A model generated the notes under the pieces. The model saw only the letters and a list, made by a program, of their open reading frames with translations, did no database searches and had not been told where the DNA came from. Made by a program: the position numbers and the translations under genes. This document shows positions 27,601 to 36,964 of a stretch of 64,000 bases of DNA, piece by piece (the stretch's first letter is position 1; the number at the start of each line of letters is the position of its first letter). Source of the DNA: Polynucleobacter sp. Latsch14-2 (GTDB lineage Bacteria; Pseudomonadota; Gammaproteobacteria; Burkholderiales; Burkholderiaceae); NCBI RefSeq assembly GCF_018881925.1, contig NZ_JACVPL010000011.1:19302-83301 (forward strand). The letters are read 5' to 3'.

Positions 27601-28356
27601 ATGACGCCCTTAAATTCGCTTAGACGGTTTAGTGTGATGACGATGAATGTTCATAAGGGCTTATCACCCTTACAGCGCCAGTCAACCATTTATCAGTTGC
27701 GCCAAAAAATGAGGGCGCAACATCCCGATCTACTTTTTTTGCAAGAGTTACAGCAAGAGCATCGCGGTAGGATAAGGCGATTTGGTCAATGGCCGACTAG
27801 TGAATTAACCCATTTCCTGTCGGAGGATTTTTGGCACCATTGGCATTACGGGAAAAATGTTGAGTACCCTGATGGACATCATGGCAACGCTATTCTGTCG
27901 AGACTGCCGCTGCATAAGGGAAGGAATTACGATATTTCTGCATATCGCTTTGAGAGGCGCGGTTTATTGCATAGCGTGACTTATCTTGAGGGCTCCTCTA
28001 AACCCATTCATTGTTTTTGTGTGCATCTTGCATTGTTTGAGGGCGGGCGGGAGCGTCAGCTCGCAGAAATTATTCGGCATATTAATAGCTTGGCGGTAAA
28101 TGGTCCGGCAATCGTGGCGGGTGACTTTAACGATTGGAGAAATCGCATTAGTGCTCCGATGAAAGAGGCGGGGTTTGACGAGGTTTTTGAAGTGCTAACT
28201 GGCTCACCAGCAAAGACTTTTCCCAGTATTAAGCCTATGCTAGCAATGGATAGAATCTACGTGCGCGGACTAAAAATTCATTCCGTCGATATCTTGCATG
28301 AATGGCTTAAATTATCTGATCACTTAGGCATTACTGCAGAACTGGAGCTCCTGTGA
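27601..28356 (+). CDS. Endonuclease/exonuclease/phosphatase family protein
   Basis: A 251-residue EEP-fold hydrolase. The metal and catalytic motifs are in order: MTMNVHKG (Asn), LFLQELQ (catalytic Glu-metal ligand), GNAILSRLP, HLALFEGGR, VAGDFNDWR (Asp/Asn) and C-terminal LSDHLGI (Asp-His). Such proteins precede cardiolipin synthase genes in many betaproteobacteria, as here (overlap of four bases). Possible substrates are phospholipid headgroups or nucleic acids; the sequence does not decide. Confidence 0.85.
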   Translation: MTPLNSLRRFSVMTMNVHKGLSPLQRQSTIYQLRQKMRAQHPDLLFLQELQQEHRGRIRRFGQWPTSELTHFLSEDFWHHWHYGKNVEYPDGHHGNAILSRLPLHKGRNYDISAYRFERRGLLHSVTYLEGSSKPIHCFCVHLALFEGGRERQLAEIIRHINSLAVNGPAIVAGDFNDWRNRISAPMKEAGFDEVFEVLTGSPAKTFPSIKPMLAMDRIYVRGLKIHSVDILHEWLKLSDHLGITAELELL

Positions 28357-29825
28357 ATGATTTGTTAGGTTTCTTTTTTTCATCCTCTCAAAGTGTTAGC
28401 TGGATTTTATTAGCCCACTTTTTGGTAGTCACCTTATTTATCACAGTGATTATTTCAGTGAGGCGGCCAGTAGGCGTTGCTTTTGCATGGATTTTTATCG
28501 TGATGACTTTTCCCTTGCTGGGAATCGGCTTGTATATCCTCATTGGTGAACGTCCTGTGGGCCGTAGTCTCATGCGCAAAATTGAGCGTATGAGTAAAGA
28601 CTATGTTTTGCTTACTGAAAAAATGCGCCAAAGGTTTTTAGATGATCGCCAGCATCTACCTTTGGAGGGTAGGGCCTTAAGTCTTTTAGCTGAATCCCAA
28701 AATGGCTCGCCTGCAATCGCAGGTAATCAGATTGAGTTGTATACGAACTCATTAGAAATTTTGCAAAAGTTTATTGATGCGATTAATGGCGCTAAAAAAA
28801 GCTTACATCTGGAGTTCTACATCTGGGCCTTGGGTGGAGATGCTGACCGTGTTGGAGAGGCATTGATAGCCGCTGCCCAACGCGGGGTAGCCTGTCGAGT
28901 CTTATTGGATTCATTGGGTAGCAAGGATTGGCTCAAATCAAAGTGGCCAAAGCGCTTTAGAAATGCAGGGATTGCAATCACTGAGGCTCTACCGATTCAA
29001 ATTGGCCGTTTTCAGTTTCGTCGTGCCGATATTCGTCTCCACCGAAAAATATTTGTGATTGATGGCGTTGTGGCCTGGACCGGTAGTATGAATATGGTTG
29101 ATCCACGCACTTTTAAGCAAGACTCTGGGGTAGGCGAGTGGGTTGATGCATTAGTGAGAATTGAGGGGCCAGTAGTTTCTCAGTTTGATCTCACATTTCT
29201 TTTCGATTGGAGCGTTGCAACTGCTGGTATTCGGAAATTTAACGAACCTAACCTTGATATCCCTGCTCCAGCTGGAGAGGCATTGGCTCAGGAATTTGCC
29301 TCTGGACCTGTTTATCGCGATGATATTTTGTATCAAGTATTGCTTTCGGCAATCATGGATGCGCGTGAAGAACTTACCATCACTACCCCGTATTTTGGGC
29401 CTGATGATGGTCTGATTCAGGCTCTAATGGCAGCAGCCAATCGAGGGGTGAAGGTGACTTTGATTGTTCCTAAGCTCAATGACTCAACTTTAGTAGCTTG
29501 GAGTAGTCGGAGTATGTATGGCGATCTATTGAATGCTGGAGTCAATATCGCCGAGTTTCATGGTGGCCTCTTGCACACCAAGAGCATGTTGATTGATAAA
29601 CGTATTGCAATCTTTGGATCCGTTAATTTTGATCAGCGTAGTTTGCGTTTGAACTTCGAGATTAGTTTAATTGTTTATAACGAAGTTTTTTGCAAAAAAC
29701 TGGAAAAGCTTGTTGAGGTGTATTTGGGGCAGTCTGATTTTGTTAATCCAGAGGCTTGGTCGAAAAAGCCACGGTGGCGCACGTTGCTAGAAAATGCAGC
29801 CCACTTGGCTTCGCCACTCCTTTAA
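28353..29825 (+). CDS. cls: Cardiolipin synthase (phospholipase D family)
   Basis: A 490-residue membrane-bound enzyme that condenses two phosphatidylglycerols to cardiolipin. Two N-terminal membrane segments (about 15-35 and 40-62) are followed by two PLD domains with HKD motifs: HRKIFVIDG...GSMN near residue 229 and HTKSMLID...GSVNFD near residue 408. Length agrees with ClsA (about 480). The GTG start overlaps the upstream stop (GTGA). The 3' end overlaps the convergent CoA-transferase gene by four bases. Confidence 0.93.
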   Translation: MNDLLGFFFSSSQSVSWILLAHFLVVTLFITVIISVRRPVGVAFAWIFIVMTFPLLGIGLYILIGERPVGRSLMRKIERMSKDYVLLTEKMRQRFLDDRQHLPLEGRALSLLAESQNGSPAIAGNQIELYTNSLEILQKFIDAINGAKKSLHLEFYIWALGGDADRVGEALIAAAQRGVACRVLLDSLGSKDWLKSKWPKRFRNAGIAITEALPIQIGRFQFRRADIRLHRKIFVIDGVVAWTGSMNMVDPRTFKQDSGVGEWVDALVRIEGPVVSQFDLTFLFDWSVATAGIRKFNEPNLDIPAPAGEALAQEFASGPVYRDDILYQVLLSAIMDAREELTITTPYFGPDDGLIQALMAAANRGVKVTLIVPKLNDSTLVAWSSRSMYGDLLNAGVNIAEFHGGLLHTKSMLIDKRIAIFGSVNFDQRSLRLNFEISLIVYNEVFCKKLEKLVEVYLGQSDFVNPEAWSKKPRWRTLLENAAHLASPLL

Positions 29826-31015
29826 ATTGCTTGACTGTTGGCCATACTCTGAATCTGTTCTTCACTAAGGCCAATTTCAGAGAGGATATCGTGGGTATGC
29901 TCACCTACAGCAGGAATGGCATCCATCCGGTATTCATAGCTATCATTCGAGCCCGGGGGTAACAGCGCCGGAATCTGACCTGCTGGAGTATCGACATTGA
30001 CCCAGCGATTACGAGCTTTGAGTTGATCATGCTTCCAAAGCCCCGCCATATCATTCAGGCGAGCGTTGGCAATTTGTGCTTTTTCTAATTTTTCAATGAC
30101 TTGCTCAGTAGTTAGCTTACTGAAGCAGTCATCAATTATTGCGAGAAGTGCCTCGCGTTTTTCATTGCGTTTGAAGTTTTGGTTAAAGCGCTCATCTTTT
30201 CCTAAGGCGACATTCTCTAAAACGACTTCGCAGAATTGAACCCACTCACGTTCATTTTGCAAGCCAAGCATAACTGTCCCGCCATCGCCTGCCTTAAAGG
30301 GGCCATAAGGATAGATGGTGGCGTGCGATGCTCCGTTTCTGGGTGGCGGTTCGGCGCCATCAAAGGCGTAATACATTGGAAAACTCATCCACTCACTCAG
30401 AGATTCCAGCATCGAAACATCAATCACCGAACCCTTCCCTGTTTTGGCTCTTTGCAAAATAGCAGCAAGAATATTGGTATAGGCATACATGCCCGCAGCA
30501 ATATCCGCTATTGAGTTGCCCGATTTGCTTGGGGTTTCTGGTGTGCCGGTGACTGATAAAAAGCCCGCTTCACTTTGAATCAGCAGGTCATAGGCTTTTT
30601 TATCTCGGTAAGGCCCATCGTTGCCATAGCCAGAAATATCGCACAAAATAAGCCCGGGATTTTCTTTATGCAAGGCCTCGGGAGTTAGTCCCATGCGCGT
30701 AGCTGCGCCGGGCGCTAAGTTTTGGACTAAGACATCAGCGGTCTTGAGTAAAATTTTGAGGGCTGCCATGGCAGATGGTTGTTTTAGGTCTAGTGTCAAA
30801 CTTTCTTTCGAGCGATTCACCCAGACAAAATGGGAGCAAAGCCCGTTTACTTGTTTATCGTAAGCGCGAGCAAAGTCACCTAAACCTGGGCGCTCAACTT
30901 TAATAACGCGCGCTCCCAGATCTGCTAGTTGGCGCGTGCAAAAGGGGGCAGCGATCGCATGCTCTAAAGAGACCACGGTAATCCCGTCAAGTGGGCGAAC
31001 CTGTTTTGATGTCAT
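29822..31015 (-). CDS. CaiB/BaiF (class III) CoA-transferase
   Basis: A 397-residue family III CoA-transferase. Hallmarks are LDGITVVSLEHAIAAPFCTRQLADLGARVIKVERP at the N-terminus, DLLIQSEAG and the predicted catalytic aspartate D171 in SIADIAAG. These enzymes move CoA between organic acids through an aspartyl-CoA intermediate. The acyl-CoA dehydrogenase gene lies 11 bases upstream on the same strand, so the pair probably activates and oxidises an organic acid. The exact acid is unknown; short dicarboxylic or methyl-branched acids are candidates. Confidence 0.88.
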   Translation of the reverse strand: MTSKQVRPLDGITVVSLEHAIAAPFCTRQLADLGARVIKVERPGLGDFARAYDKQVNGLCSHFVWVNRSKESLTLDLKQPSAMAALKILLKTADVLVQNLAPGAATRMGLTPEALHKENPGLILCDISGYGNDGPYRDKKAYDLLIQSEAGFLSVTGTPETPSKSGNSIADIAAGMYAYTNILAAILQRAKTGKGSVIDVSMLESLSEWMSFPMYYAFDGAEPPPRNGASHATIYPYGPFKAGDGGTVMLGLQNEREWVQFCEVVLENVALGKDERFNQNFKRNEKREALLAIIDDCFSKLTTEQVIEKLEKAQIANARLNDMAGLWKHDQLKARNRWVNVDTPAGQIPALLPPGSNDSYEYRMDAIPAVGEHTHDILSEIGLSEEQIQSMANSQAI

Positions 31016-31026
31016 ATCAGAGACTC

Positions 31027-32196
31027 TTAGAAGGATCTTGGTAGGCCAAGAATATGCTCAGCGATGTAAGAGTAAATTAAATTAGTCGAGATTGGCGCCA
31101 CTTGATAAAGTCGCGTTTCTCTAAATTTTCTCTCCACATCATATTCATTGGCAAAACCGAAACCACCATGCGTTTGTAGGCAGACATTAGCTGCTTCCCA
31201 TGATGCTTTAGCTGCAAGATACTTGGCCATATTTGCCTCTGCACCACAAGGCTGATTATTATCGAATAATTCACAAGCTTTGAAGCGCATCAGATTTGCA
31301 GCTTCAGTTTCAATATAAGAGTCCGCTATTGGAAATTGCACCCCTTGATTTTTTCCAATCGGGCGGTCAAAGACCACGCGATCATTTGCATAGCGGCGTG
31401 CACGGTCAACGAACCAGTAAGCATCGCCAATACATTCAGCTGCAATCAGGGCACGCTCCGCATTAAGGCCATCCAAGATATATTTAAATCCCTGACCCTC
31501 TTGACCAATTAAGTTCTCAACTGGAATTTCTAGGTTATCAAAGAAAACTTCATTTGTTTCGTGATTGACCATATTGGCAATTGGCGAGATTTCCATGCCC
31601 TTGCCAAGAGCATCTTTTAAATTCACGATGAAAATAGACATGCCCTCAGATTTTTTCTTTACTTCAGCTAGTGGGGTAGTACGGGCTAATAAAATCATCA
31701 GGTCCGAATGCTGAATTCGAGAGATCCAAACCTTTTGACCGTTGACAATGTAGTTGTCACCCTGCTTAACGGCCATAGTTTTTAATTTGGTTGTGTCGGT
31801 ACCCGTTGTAGGTTCAGTTACCGCCATTGATTGCAAGCGCAATTCTCCGGTAGCAATTTTTGGTAAGTACATTTTCTTTTGGGCCTCAGAGCCATGTCGC
31901 AATAGGGTGCCCATGTTGTACATTTGACCATGGCAAGAACCAGCATTACCACCTGAGAAATTAATTTCTTCCATAATGACGGAAGCTTCTGCAAGTCCGA
32001 GTCCAGAGCCGCCATATTCTTCGGGAATGAGTGCTGCCAACCATCCCGCTTGCGCCATGGCGTCTACAAAAGCCTCTGGGTAGGTACGCTCATGATCTAT
32101 TTTTTGCCAATAGGCAGAGTCAAAGCTGCCGCATAGGTCTCGTAATGCCTCACGCATATCTTGATATTGGTCTGGCTTGGGAATGGGGTGGTTCAT
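31027..32196 (-). CDS. Acyl-CoA dehydrogenase
   Basis: A 389-residue FAD-dependent acyl-CoA dehydrogenase, oxidising an acyl-CoA to the 2,3-enoyl-CoA and passing electrons to ETF. Visible motifs include AVTEPTTGTDTT (FAD/substrate loop), VNGQKVWISRIQHSD, LDGLNAERALIAAECIG and QTHGGFGFANEYDVERKFRETRLYQVAP at the C-terminus. It precedes the CoA-transferase on the same strand. A divergent second CoA-transferase begins 124 bases away, and this shared gap probably holds both promoters. Confidence 0.9.
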   Translation of the reverse strand: MNHPIPKPDQYQDMREALRDLCGSFDSAYWQKIDHERTYPEAFVDAMAQAGWLAALIPEEYGGSGLGLAEASVIMEEINFSGGNAGSCHGQMYNMGTLLRHGSEAQKKMYLPKIATGELRLQSMAVTEPTTGTDTTKLKTMAVKQGDNYIVNGQKVWISRIQHSDLMILLARTTPLAEVKKKSEGMSIFIVNLKDALGKGMEISPIANMVNHETNEVFFDNLEIPVENLIGQEGQGFKYILDGLNAERALIAAECIGDAYWFVDRARRYANDRVVFDRPIGKNQGVQFPIADSYIETEAANLMRFKACELFDNNQPCGAEANMAKYLAAKASWEAANVCLQTHGGFGFANEYDVERKFRETRLYQVAPISTNLIYSYIAEHILGLPRSF

Positions 32197-32320
32197 TAAA
32201 GTCTCTATGGTTATGATCTAAGGCGTATTACGGGTTTTTACCAATAGTTTAAGCAAGTTTCTGAAATCCGTGAAAATAACGGATTAAGATAAAAAACCAA
32301 ACATGAGACTTTGAAAAAAT

Positions 32321-33526
32321 ATGGATTTGAAGCCACGACAGATACTTTCCGGGATTAAAGTTTTGGAGCTGGGGCAATTGATTGCTGGCCCCTTTGCATC
32401 AAAGACCTTAGCTGATTTTGGTGCTGAAATCATCAAGGTCGAATCTCCGGGCGAAGGGGATCCTCTGCGTAAATGGCGCATGCTTCACAACGGCACTTCC
32501 GTATGGTGGCAAGCACACTCGCGTAACAAGCAGTCAATCTGTTTAGATTTGCGTGTCAAGGAAGGGCAAGAAATTGCTCGTCGCTTAGCGCTCGAGGCAG
32601 ATATTGTCATTGAGAACTTTCGCCCAGGCACTCTAGAAAAGTGGGGTCTGGGTTGGGAGGAGTTGCATCAGGCAAATTCTAAGCTCATCATGCTGCGTAT
32701 TTCTGGTTATGGCCAGGATGGTCCAAAGCGTGATGAGCCTGGTTTTGCGGCAATTGGTGAGGCGATGGCAGGTTTGCGCTACATCACTGGTCATCCCAAT
32801 GAAATACCTGTAAGAGCCGGAGTATCTTTGGGCGATACCATTGCTGGCTTACATGGGGCCTTGGGTGTGCTGCTTGCTCTATATGAGCGCGATGCTCGTG
32901 GCGGTGAAGGTCAAATGATTGACGTTGCCCTGTACGAGTCTATTTTCAATTTGACGGAGAGCTTGCTGCCTGAGTATTCAGTGTTTGGAGCTATTCGCCA
33001 GCCTGCTGGTGGGGCTTTACCTGGAATTGCACCATCAAATGCTTATCGATGTGGTGATGGTCAATATGTTCTGATTGCTGGTAATGGGGACTCCATTTTC
33101 AAGCGTCTGATGGCTTTAATTGGCCGAACAGATCTGGGTGAAGACCCGAGCTTGGCTCAGAACGATGGACGCGCAAAGAGGGTGGTAGAAATAGATGCGG
33201 CGATTAATGCGTGGACTGTCACGCTGGGTTTGGATGAGGTCTTAAAAGGGTTGATTAAAGCTCAAGTACCCTCTGGAAAAATTTATACCGCTAAGGATAT
33301 TGCTGAAGATCCCCATTACCAGGCTCGAGGCGTTATCGAAAGTGTTGAGAGCGCCGATGGTCTCAAAGTTCAGGTGCCAGGAATTATTCCTAAGCTGTCT
33401 CAAAATCCTGGTGTGATTCGACATCGAGCCCCCACCTTGGGGGAGCATACTGATGAGATCATGAGGTCCGCCGGTTTAACTCAAGAACAAATTGCGATTC
33501 TCAAAAAATCTGGGGTTCTAGCTTAA
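32321..33526 (+). CDS. CaiB/BaiF (class III) CoA-transferase, second copy
   Basis: A 401-residue family III CoA-transferase clearly different from the one at 29822. It has LSGIKVLELGQLIAGPFASKTLADFGAEIIKVE at the start, LRISGYGQDGP and a predicted catalytic aspartate D172 in SLGDTIAG. It most resembles the succinyl-CoA-dependent branch in general layout, but I cannot assign the acid. Its stop overlaps by one base with the next ATG. It is divergent from the acyl-CoA dehydrogenase gene. Confidence 0.88.
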   Translation: MDLKPRQILSGIKVLELGQLIAGPFASKTLADFGAEIIKVESPGEGDPLRKWRMLHNGTSVWWQAHSRNKQSICLDLRVKEGQEIARRLALEADIVIENFRPGTLEKWGLGWEELHQANSKLIMLRISGYGQDGPKRDEPGFAAIGEAMAGLRYITGHPNEIPVRAGVSLGDTIAGLHGALGVLLALYERDARGGEGQMIDVALYESIFNLTESLLPEYSVFGAIRQPAGGALPGIAPSNAYRCGDGQYVLIAGNGDSIFKRLMALIGRTDLGEDPSLAQNDGRAKRVVEIDAAINAWTVTLGLDEVLKGLIKAQVPSGKIYTAKDIAEDPHYQARGVIESVESADGLKVQVPGIIPKLSQNPGVIRHRAPTLGEHTDEIMRSAGLTQEQIAILKKSGVLA

Positions 33527-34029
33527 TGGATCAGATGCTGCAGCATTTCTTCGGCTGGTTTGGAATGCCATCGATTGGTTTGCCAGCAGTTTTTATTAGT
33601 TCCTTTGTTTCTGCAACGCTTTTGCCTATAGGGTCGGAGCCAATTTTATTTGGCTACATCACAGTCAATCCCCATCTATATTGGATAGCAATTTTGATTG
33701 CCACTGTAGGCAATACGCTGGGAGGGATGTTTGATTGGTGGCTGGGCTTACTCGCTCACGGCAAACTAAAGACGCTAAAAGGTCCGCAAAATGACCGTGT
33801 AAAAGTTTGGCTAGAGCAGCACGGACCCAAGGTACTACTTTTATCCTGGTTGCCTGGCGTGGGTGACCCGTTATGCTTGGCTGCTGGATGGTTACGCCTA
33901 GCATGGGCGCCTTGTTTGATTTACATGTTTTTTGGCAAGCTCATGCGCTACCTCACCATGACATGGCTACTCACGCTAGTGCCTGATAGTATTTGGCACC
34001 AAATAGGACATTTCCTGCATTTAATTTAA
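33526..34029 (+). CDS. YqaA/DedA-family (SNARE-associated) membrane protein
   Basis: A 167-residue protein with about four hydrophobic segments. It has SFVSATLLPIGSEPILFGY near the start, NTLGGMFDWWLG, and the LLSWLPGVGDPLCLAAGWLRL block, which carries the conserved G-x-G-D-P-L of the YqaA branch of DedA proteins. DedA relatives flip lipid carriers such as undecaprenyl phosphate or phosphatidylethanolamine; the YqaA branch has no fixed role. It starts on the last base of the CoA-transferase stop. Confidence 0.85.
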   Translation: MDQMLQHFFGWFGMPSIGLPAVFISSFVSATLLPIGSEPILFGYITVNPHLYWIAILIATVGNTLGGMFDWWLGLLAHGKLKTLKGPQNDRVKVWLEQHGPKVLLLSWLPGVGDPLCLAAGWLRLAWAPCLIYMFFGKLMRYLTMTWLLTLVPDSIWHQIGHFLHLI

Positions 34030-34081
34030 TGATCTGAAGCTGTATCCTATATTTTTTGAAACTCTATTAGAGGGTATTGAT

Positions 34082-34858
34082 ATGTCCACATTAAAAGGTA
34101 AAACAGCCCTAGTGACCGGCTCAACTAGCGGTATCGGATTGGGCATGGCAATTGCATTGGCAAAACAGGGCGCCAATATTATGTTGAATGGCTTTGGCGA
34201 GAAAGATGTCGCCATTGCGAAAATTAAAGCATGTGGTGTTGAAGTGGATTACCACGGTGCCGATATGAGTAAACCTGTAGAGATTGAAGATCTCATCAAG
34301 CAAACCGATAAACGTTTTGGTTCGCTTGATATTTTGGTGAACAATGCGGGCATTCAATACACGGCAAATGTCGAAGATTTCCCTGCGGACAAATGGGATG
34401 CAATTATTGCTATCAATTTAAGTTCCGCATTTCATACAAGTCATCACGCACTCCCCGGTATGAAAAAACGGAATTGGGGTCGCATTATTAATATTGCTTC
34501 AGTACATGGTCTAGTGGGGTCCACTCAAAAGGCAGCCTATATCGCAGCCAAGCATGGCATTGTGGGTTTAACTAAGGTGATAGCACTTGAAAATGCTCGT
34601 ACAGGTATTACTTGTAATGCAATTTGTCCCGGCTGGGTGTTAACCCCCTTGGTGCAACAACAAGTTGATGCCAGAGCTGAGCGCGAACACATTTCTAATG
34701 ACGCTGCAAAGATTGCATTGCTATCTGAGAAACAACCTTCTGGTGAATTTGTAACGACAGAACAACTTGCAGCTCTAGCGGTGTTTCTCTGTGGAGCCGA
34801 TGCCTCAGAGGTGAGGGGGGTTGCTTGGAATATGGACGGAGGCTGGACTGCCCAGTAA
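34082..34858 (+). CDS. bdhA: 3-hydroxybutyrate dehydrogenase
   Basis: A 258-residue short-chain dehydrogenase that interconverts 3-hydroxybutyrate and acetoacetate with NAD, a step in polyhydroxybutyrate use. The nucleotide-binding TGSTSGIGLG is at about residues 12-21 and NNAG at 87-90. The catalytic S140, Y153 and K157 are present. The NAICPGWVLTPLVQQQV segment and the C-terminal WNMDGGWTAQ are characteristic of BdhA. The preceding AGGGTATTGAT places a fair ribosome site. A phasin-like gene at about 59.9 kb fits a PHB-making organism. Confidence 0.92.
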   Translation: MSTLKGKTALVTGSTSGIGLGMAIALAKQGANIMLNGFGEKDVAIAKIKACGVEVDYHGADMSKPVEIEDLIKQTDKRFGSLDILVNNAGIQYTANVEDFPADKWDAIIAINLSSAFHTSHHALPGMKKRNWGRIINIASVHGLVGSTQKAAYIAAKHGIVGLTKVIALENARTGITCNAICPGWVLTPLVQQQVDARAEREHISNDAAKIALLSEKQPSGEFVTTEQLAALAVFLCGADASEVRGVAWNMDGGWTAQ

Positions 34859-34898
34859 GTTTTACCCAGCCCCTAATTAAAAGATCCTCGACTGATTT

Positions 34899-35879
34899 TT
34901 ACTCGTCGGTGATTTTTCTGTCGCTAATAATTTTTGCCCAGGTGGTAGATTGACTGGCTATGTATTTGGCCAGCTCTTCGCGCGATCCTGGGTTTGGCGC
35001 TAAGCCATGTTCCGCCAATAGCTTGCTTGTTGCTTTATCGGTTAATACTGCAACTAGCGCTTTATTCCATTTATCTAGAATAACTTCTGGAGTTTTTCCA
35101 GGTGCCACAAATGCGTACCAGTTAGTTGCATCAAAGCCTGGATATCCAGATTCTGCGATCGTTGGAACATTCGGCAGGCTTGTGCTGCGCTTTAGGCCGG
35201 TAGAGGCGATCGGAATGAGTTGGCCGCTTTTAATATAGGGCTCAGACGTAGAAATGGTTGAGTAGTAGCCAGAAACTCTGCCGCCTAATAAATCAACCAT
35301 TGCTGGGCTTCCACCTTTATATGGGACGTGTACTGTATCGATATCAGCTCGCACGTTAAGTAGCTCCCCCTGAAGGTGCGAGGCAGATCCTGATCCAGTT
35401 GATGCAAAAGTGATTTGCCCAGGTTTCTTTTTTGCAAGGGCAATAAACTCTTTGAGGTTCTTTACGCCTAAGCTCGGCGTGACTACTAGTACGTTTGGAA
35501 AATTCATTCCCATTGTCAGCGGCGCCAAATCTTTTTGTGGGTCGTATGTCAATTTCATGAGGTGAGGGGCAATCGAAAGTGGCCCTATCGAGCCAAGCAG
35601 GATGAGTGAGCCATCGGTTGGGCCTGTGGCTGTATATGCATGGGCAATATTACCGCCCGCACCTGGCTTATTGTCGACGATCACATTTTGACCAAGATCC
35701 TCGCTTAACTTTTTTGCAATAATTCTGGCGGCATTATCAGACGCGCCACCCGCTGCGAATCCAACCACCATGGTGATTGTTTTCTTGGGTGGAAATTCTT
35801 GCGCATTGGCAGGTAAATAAACACTTAAAAAAGTGATGGCGATAGCAGTGGTGGATTTGAGGAATAAGCCTAGTTTCAT
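34899..35879 (-). CDS. Bug/TTT-type periplasmic substrate-binding protein
   Basis: A 326-residue receptor of the tripartite tricarboxylate (Bug) family. It has a Sec signal ending ANA-Q at about residue 26, then the family hallmarks: FPPKKTITMVVGFAAGGASDNAARIIA, VDNKPGAGGNIA, and VPYKGGSPAMVDLLGG. No transporter membrane genes (TctA/TctB) are nearby, as is usual for the many orphan Bug genes of Burkholderiales. It is 17 bases downstream of the lyase gene on the same strand, so it may bind that pathway's acid. The start chosen avoids overlap with the lyase. Confidence 0.9.
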   Translation of the reverse strand: MKLGLFLKSTTAIAITFLSVYLPANAQEFPPKKTITMVVGFAAGGASDNAARIIAKKLSEDLGQNVIVDNKPGAGGNIAHAYTATGPTDGSLILLGSIGPLSIAPHLMKLTYDPQKDLAPLTMGMNFPNVLVVTPSLGVKNLKEFIALAKKKPGQITFASTGSGSASHLQGELLNVRADIDTVHVPYKGGSPAMVDLLGGRVSGYYSTISTSEPYIKSGQLIPIASTGLKRSTSLPNVPTIAESGYPGFDATNWYAFVAPGKTPEVILDKWNKALVAVLTDKATSKLLAEHGLAPNPGSREELAKYIASQSTTWAKIISDRKITDE

Positions 35880-35896
35880 GATCTTGTCTCTGTGTT

Positions 35897-36841
35897 TTAG
35901 ATTTGACACGGTGCCGTATAAGTTCGATCTACTTTACCAGCCATTAGCAATTGACTGGGCAAAGTTCTCCCCACTATTTTCTGGAGATCAGAAGAGCATT
36001 CCAGAAGTGTGTCGATTTTCATATGAGTGTTTAAGCCCATCAGATCAAGCATATGCACCAACTCTTCAGTGCAGATGTTGCCCGTGGCCCCAGGGGCATA
36101 CGGACAGCCGCCCAAGCCACCAAGCGAAGCATCAAAACGGTCTATACCACTATTGATTGCTGCAAGCGCATTGGCAAGACCCATGCCGCGGGTGTTATGA
36201 AAGTGCAGCGTCCATTGCAAATTGGGATGTTTGGCCTGAGCCATTTCACACACTTGTTGGACTTGGGTTGGGTTGGCCATTCCGGTGGTATCGCAAATCG
36301 TTATCCCACGAATGCCTTTTTCTGCAAAGCGCTCGATCCAGTGCATTAATTCAGCTAACGGCGTGAAGCCAGACATAGGGCAGCCAAAACTGGTGGATAA
36401 AGAGATATTGACTGCAGTTTTGCTAGAGTGAGCAAGTTCAATTACAGAGCTCAAAGCCTTAAAGGAATCTTCGCGACCCATTTTCAAGTTTGCTTGATTG
36501 TGGGCTTCGCTGACCGACATAACTAAATTGAATTCATCTACACCAACAGCAATAGCTCGCTCCGCACCCCTTAGATTCGGAATTAAAACGGTGTACTCCA
36601 CTCCTGGGACTCGGTTGATGCCTTGCATCACTGCCTCAGCATCGGCCAACATGGGAATAGCCTTGGGGCTAGTAAATGAGGTCACCTCAATTTTGGAGTA
36701 ACCAGCCTCGCTCAGCCGATCTATGAGGGCAATCTTTTCCGTGGTTGGAATAAAGTCTTTTTCAGCCTGGAATCCATCGCGCGTGACCACTTCCTGAATA
36801 TAAATTCGTTTGTTGGGGGTGGGGCTTACTTGGCTGTTCAT
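35897..36841 (-). CDS. Hydroxymethylglutaryl-CoA lyase family protein
   Basis: A 314-residue TIM-barrel enzyme of the HMGL-like group. It has VVTRDGFQAEKDFIPT with the catalytic-site R-D pair, EVTSFTSPKAIPML, HFHNTRGMGLANALAA with two metal-ligand histidines, and GGLGGCPYAPGATGNICTEE, which carries the signature cysteine. It cleaves HMG-CoA to acetyl-CoA and acetoacetate, or acts on a related 3-hydroxy-acyl-CoA. With the Bug receptor and the nearby CoA-transferase/dehydrogenase genes, it may belong to a branched organic acid pathway. Confidence 0.9.
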   Translation of the reverse strand: MNSQVSPTPNKRIYIQEVVTRDGFQAEKDFIPTTEKIALIDRLSEAGYSKIEVTSFTSPKAIPMLADAEAVMQGINRVPGVEYTVLIPNLRGAERAIAVGVDEFNLVMSVSEAHNQANLKMGREDSFKALSSVIELAHSSKTAVNISLSTSFGCPMSGFTPLAELMHWIERFAEKGIRGITICDTTGMANPTQVQQVCEMAQAKHPNLQWTLHFHNTRGMGLANALAAINSGIDRFDASLGGLGGCPYAPGATGNICTEELVHMLDLMGLNTHMKIDTLLECSSDLQKIVGRTLPSQLLMAGKVDRTYTAPCQI

Positions 36842-36964
36842 ATAGGTCTTTTAAGTAGGCTAAATAGCTATTTTAAGTAAGAATGCCTCATTTTGGCTCA
36901 GATAAACAAAAACAGCAGAATCGTTTATAGTAAGACCGCATTCATATATATAGGAGATCCTCAC

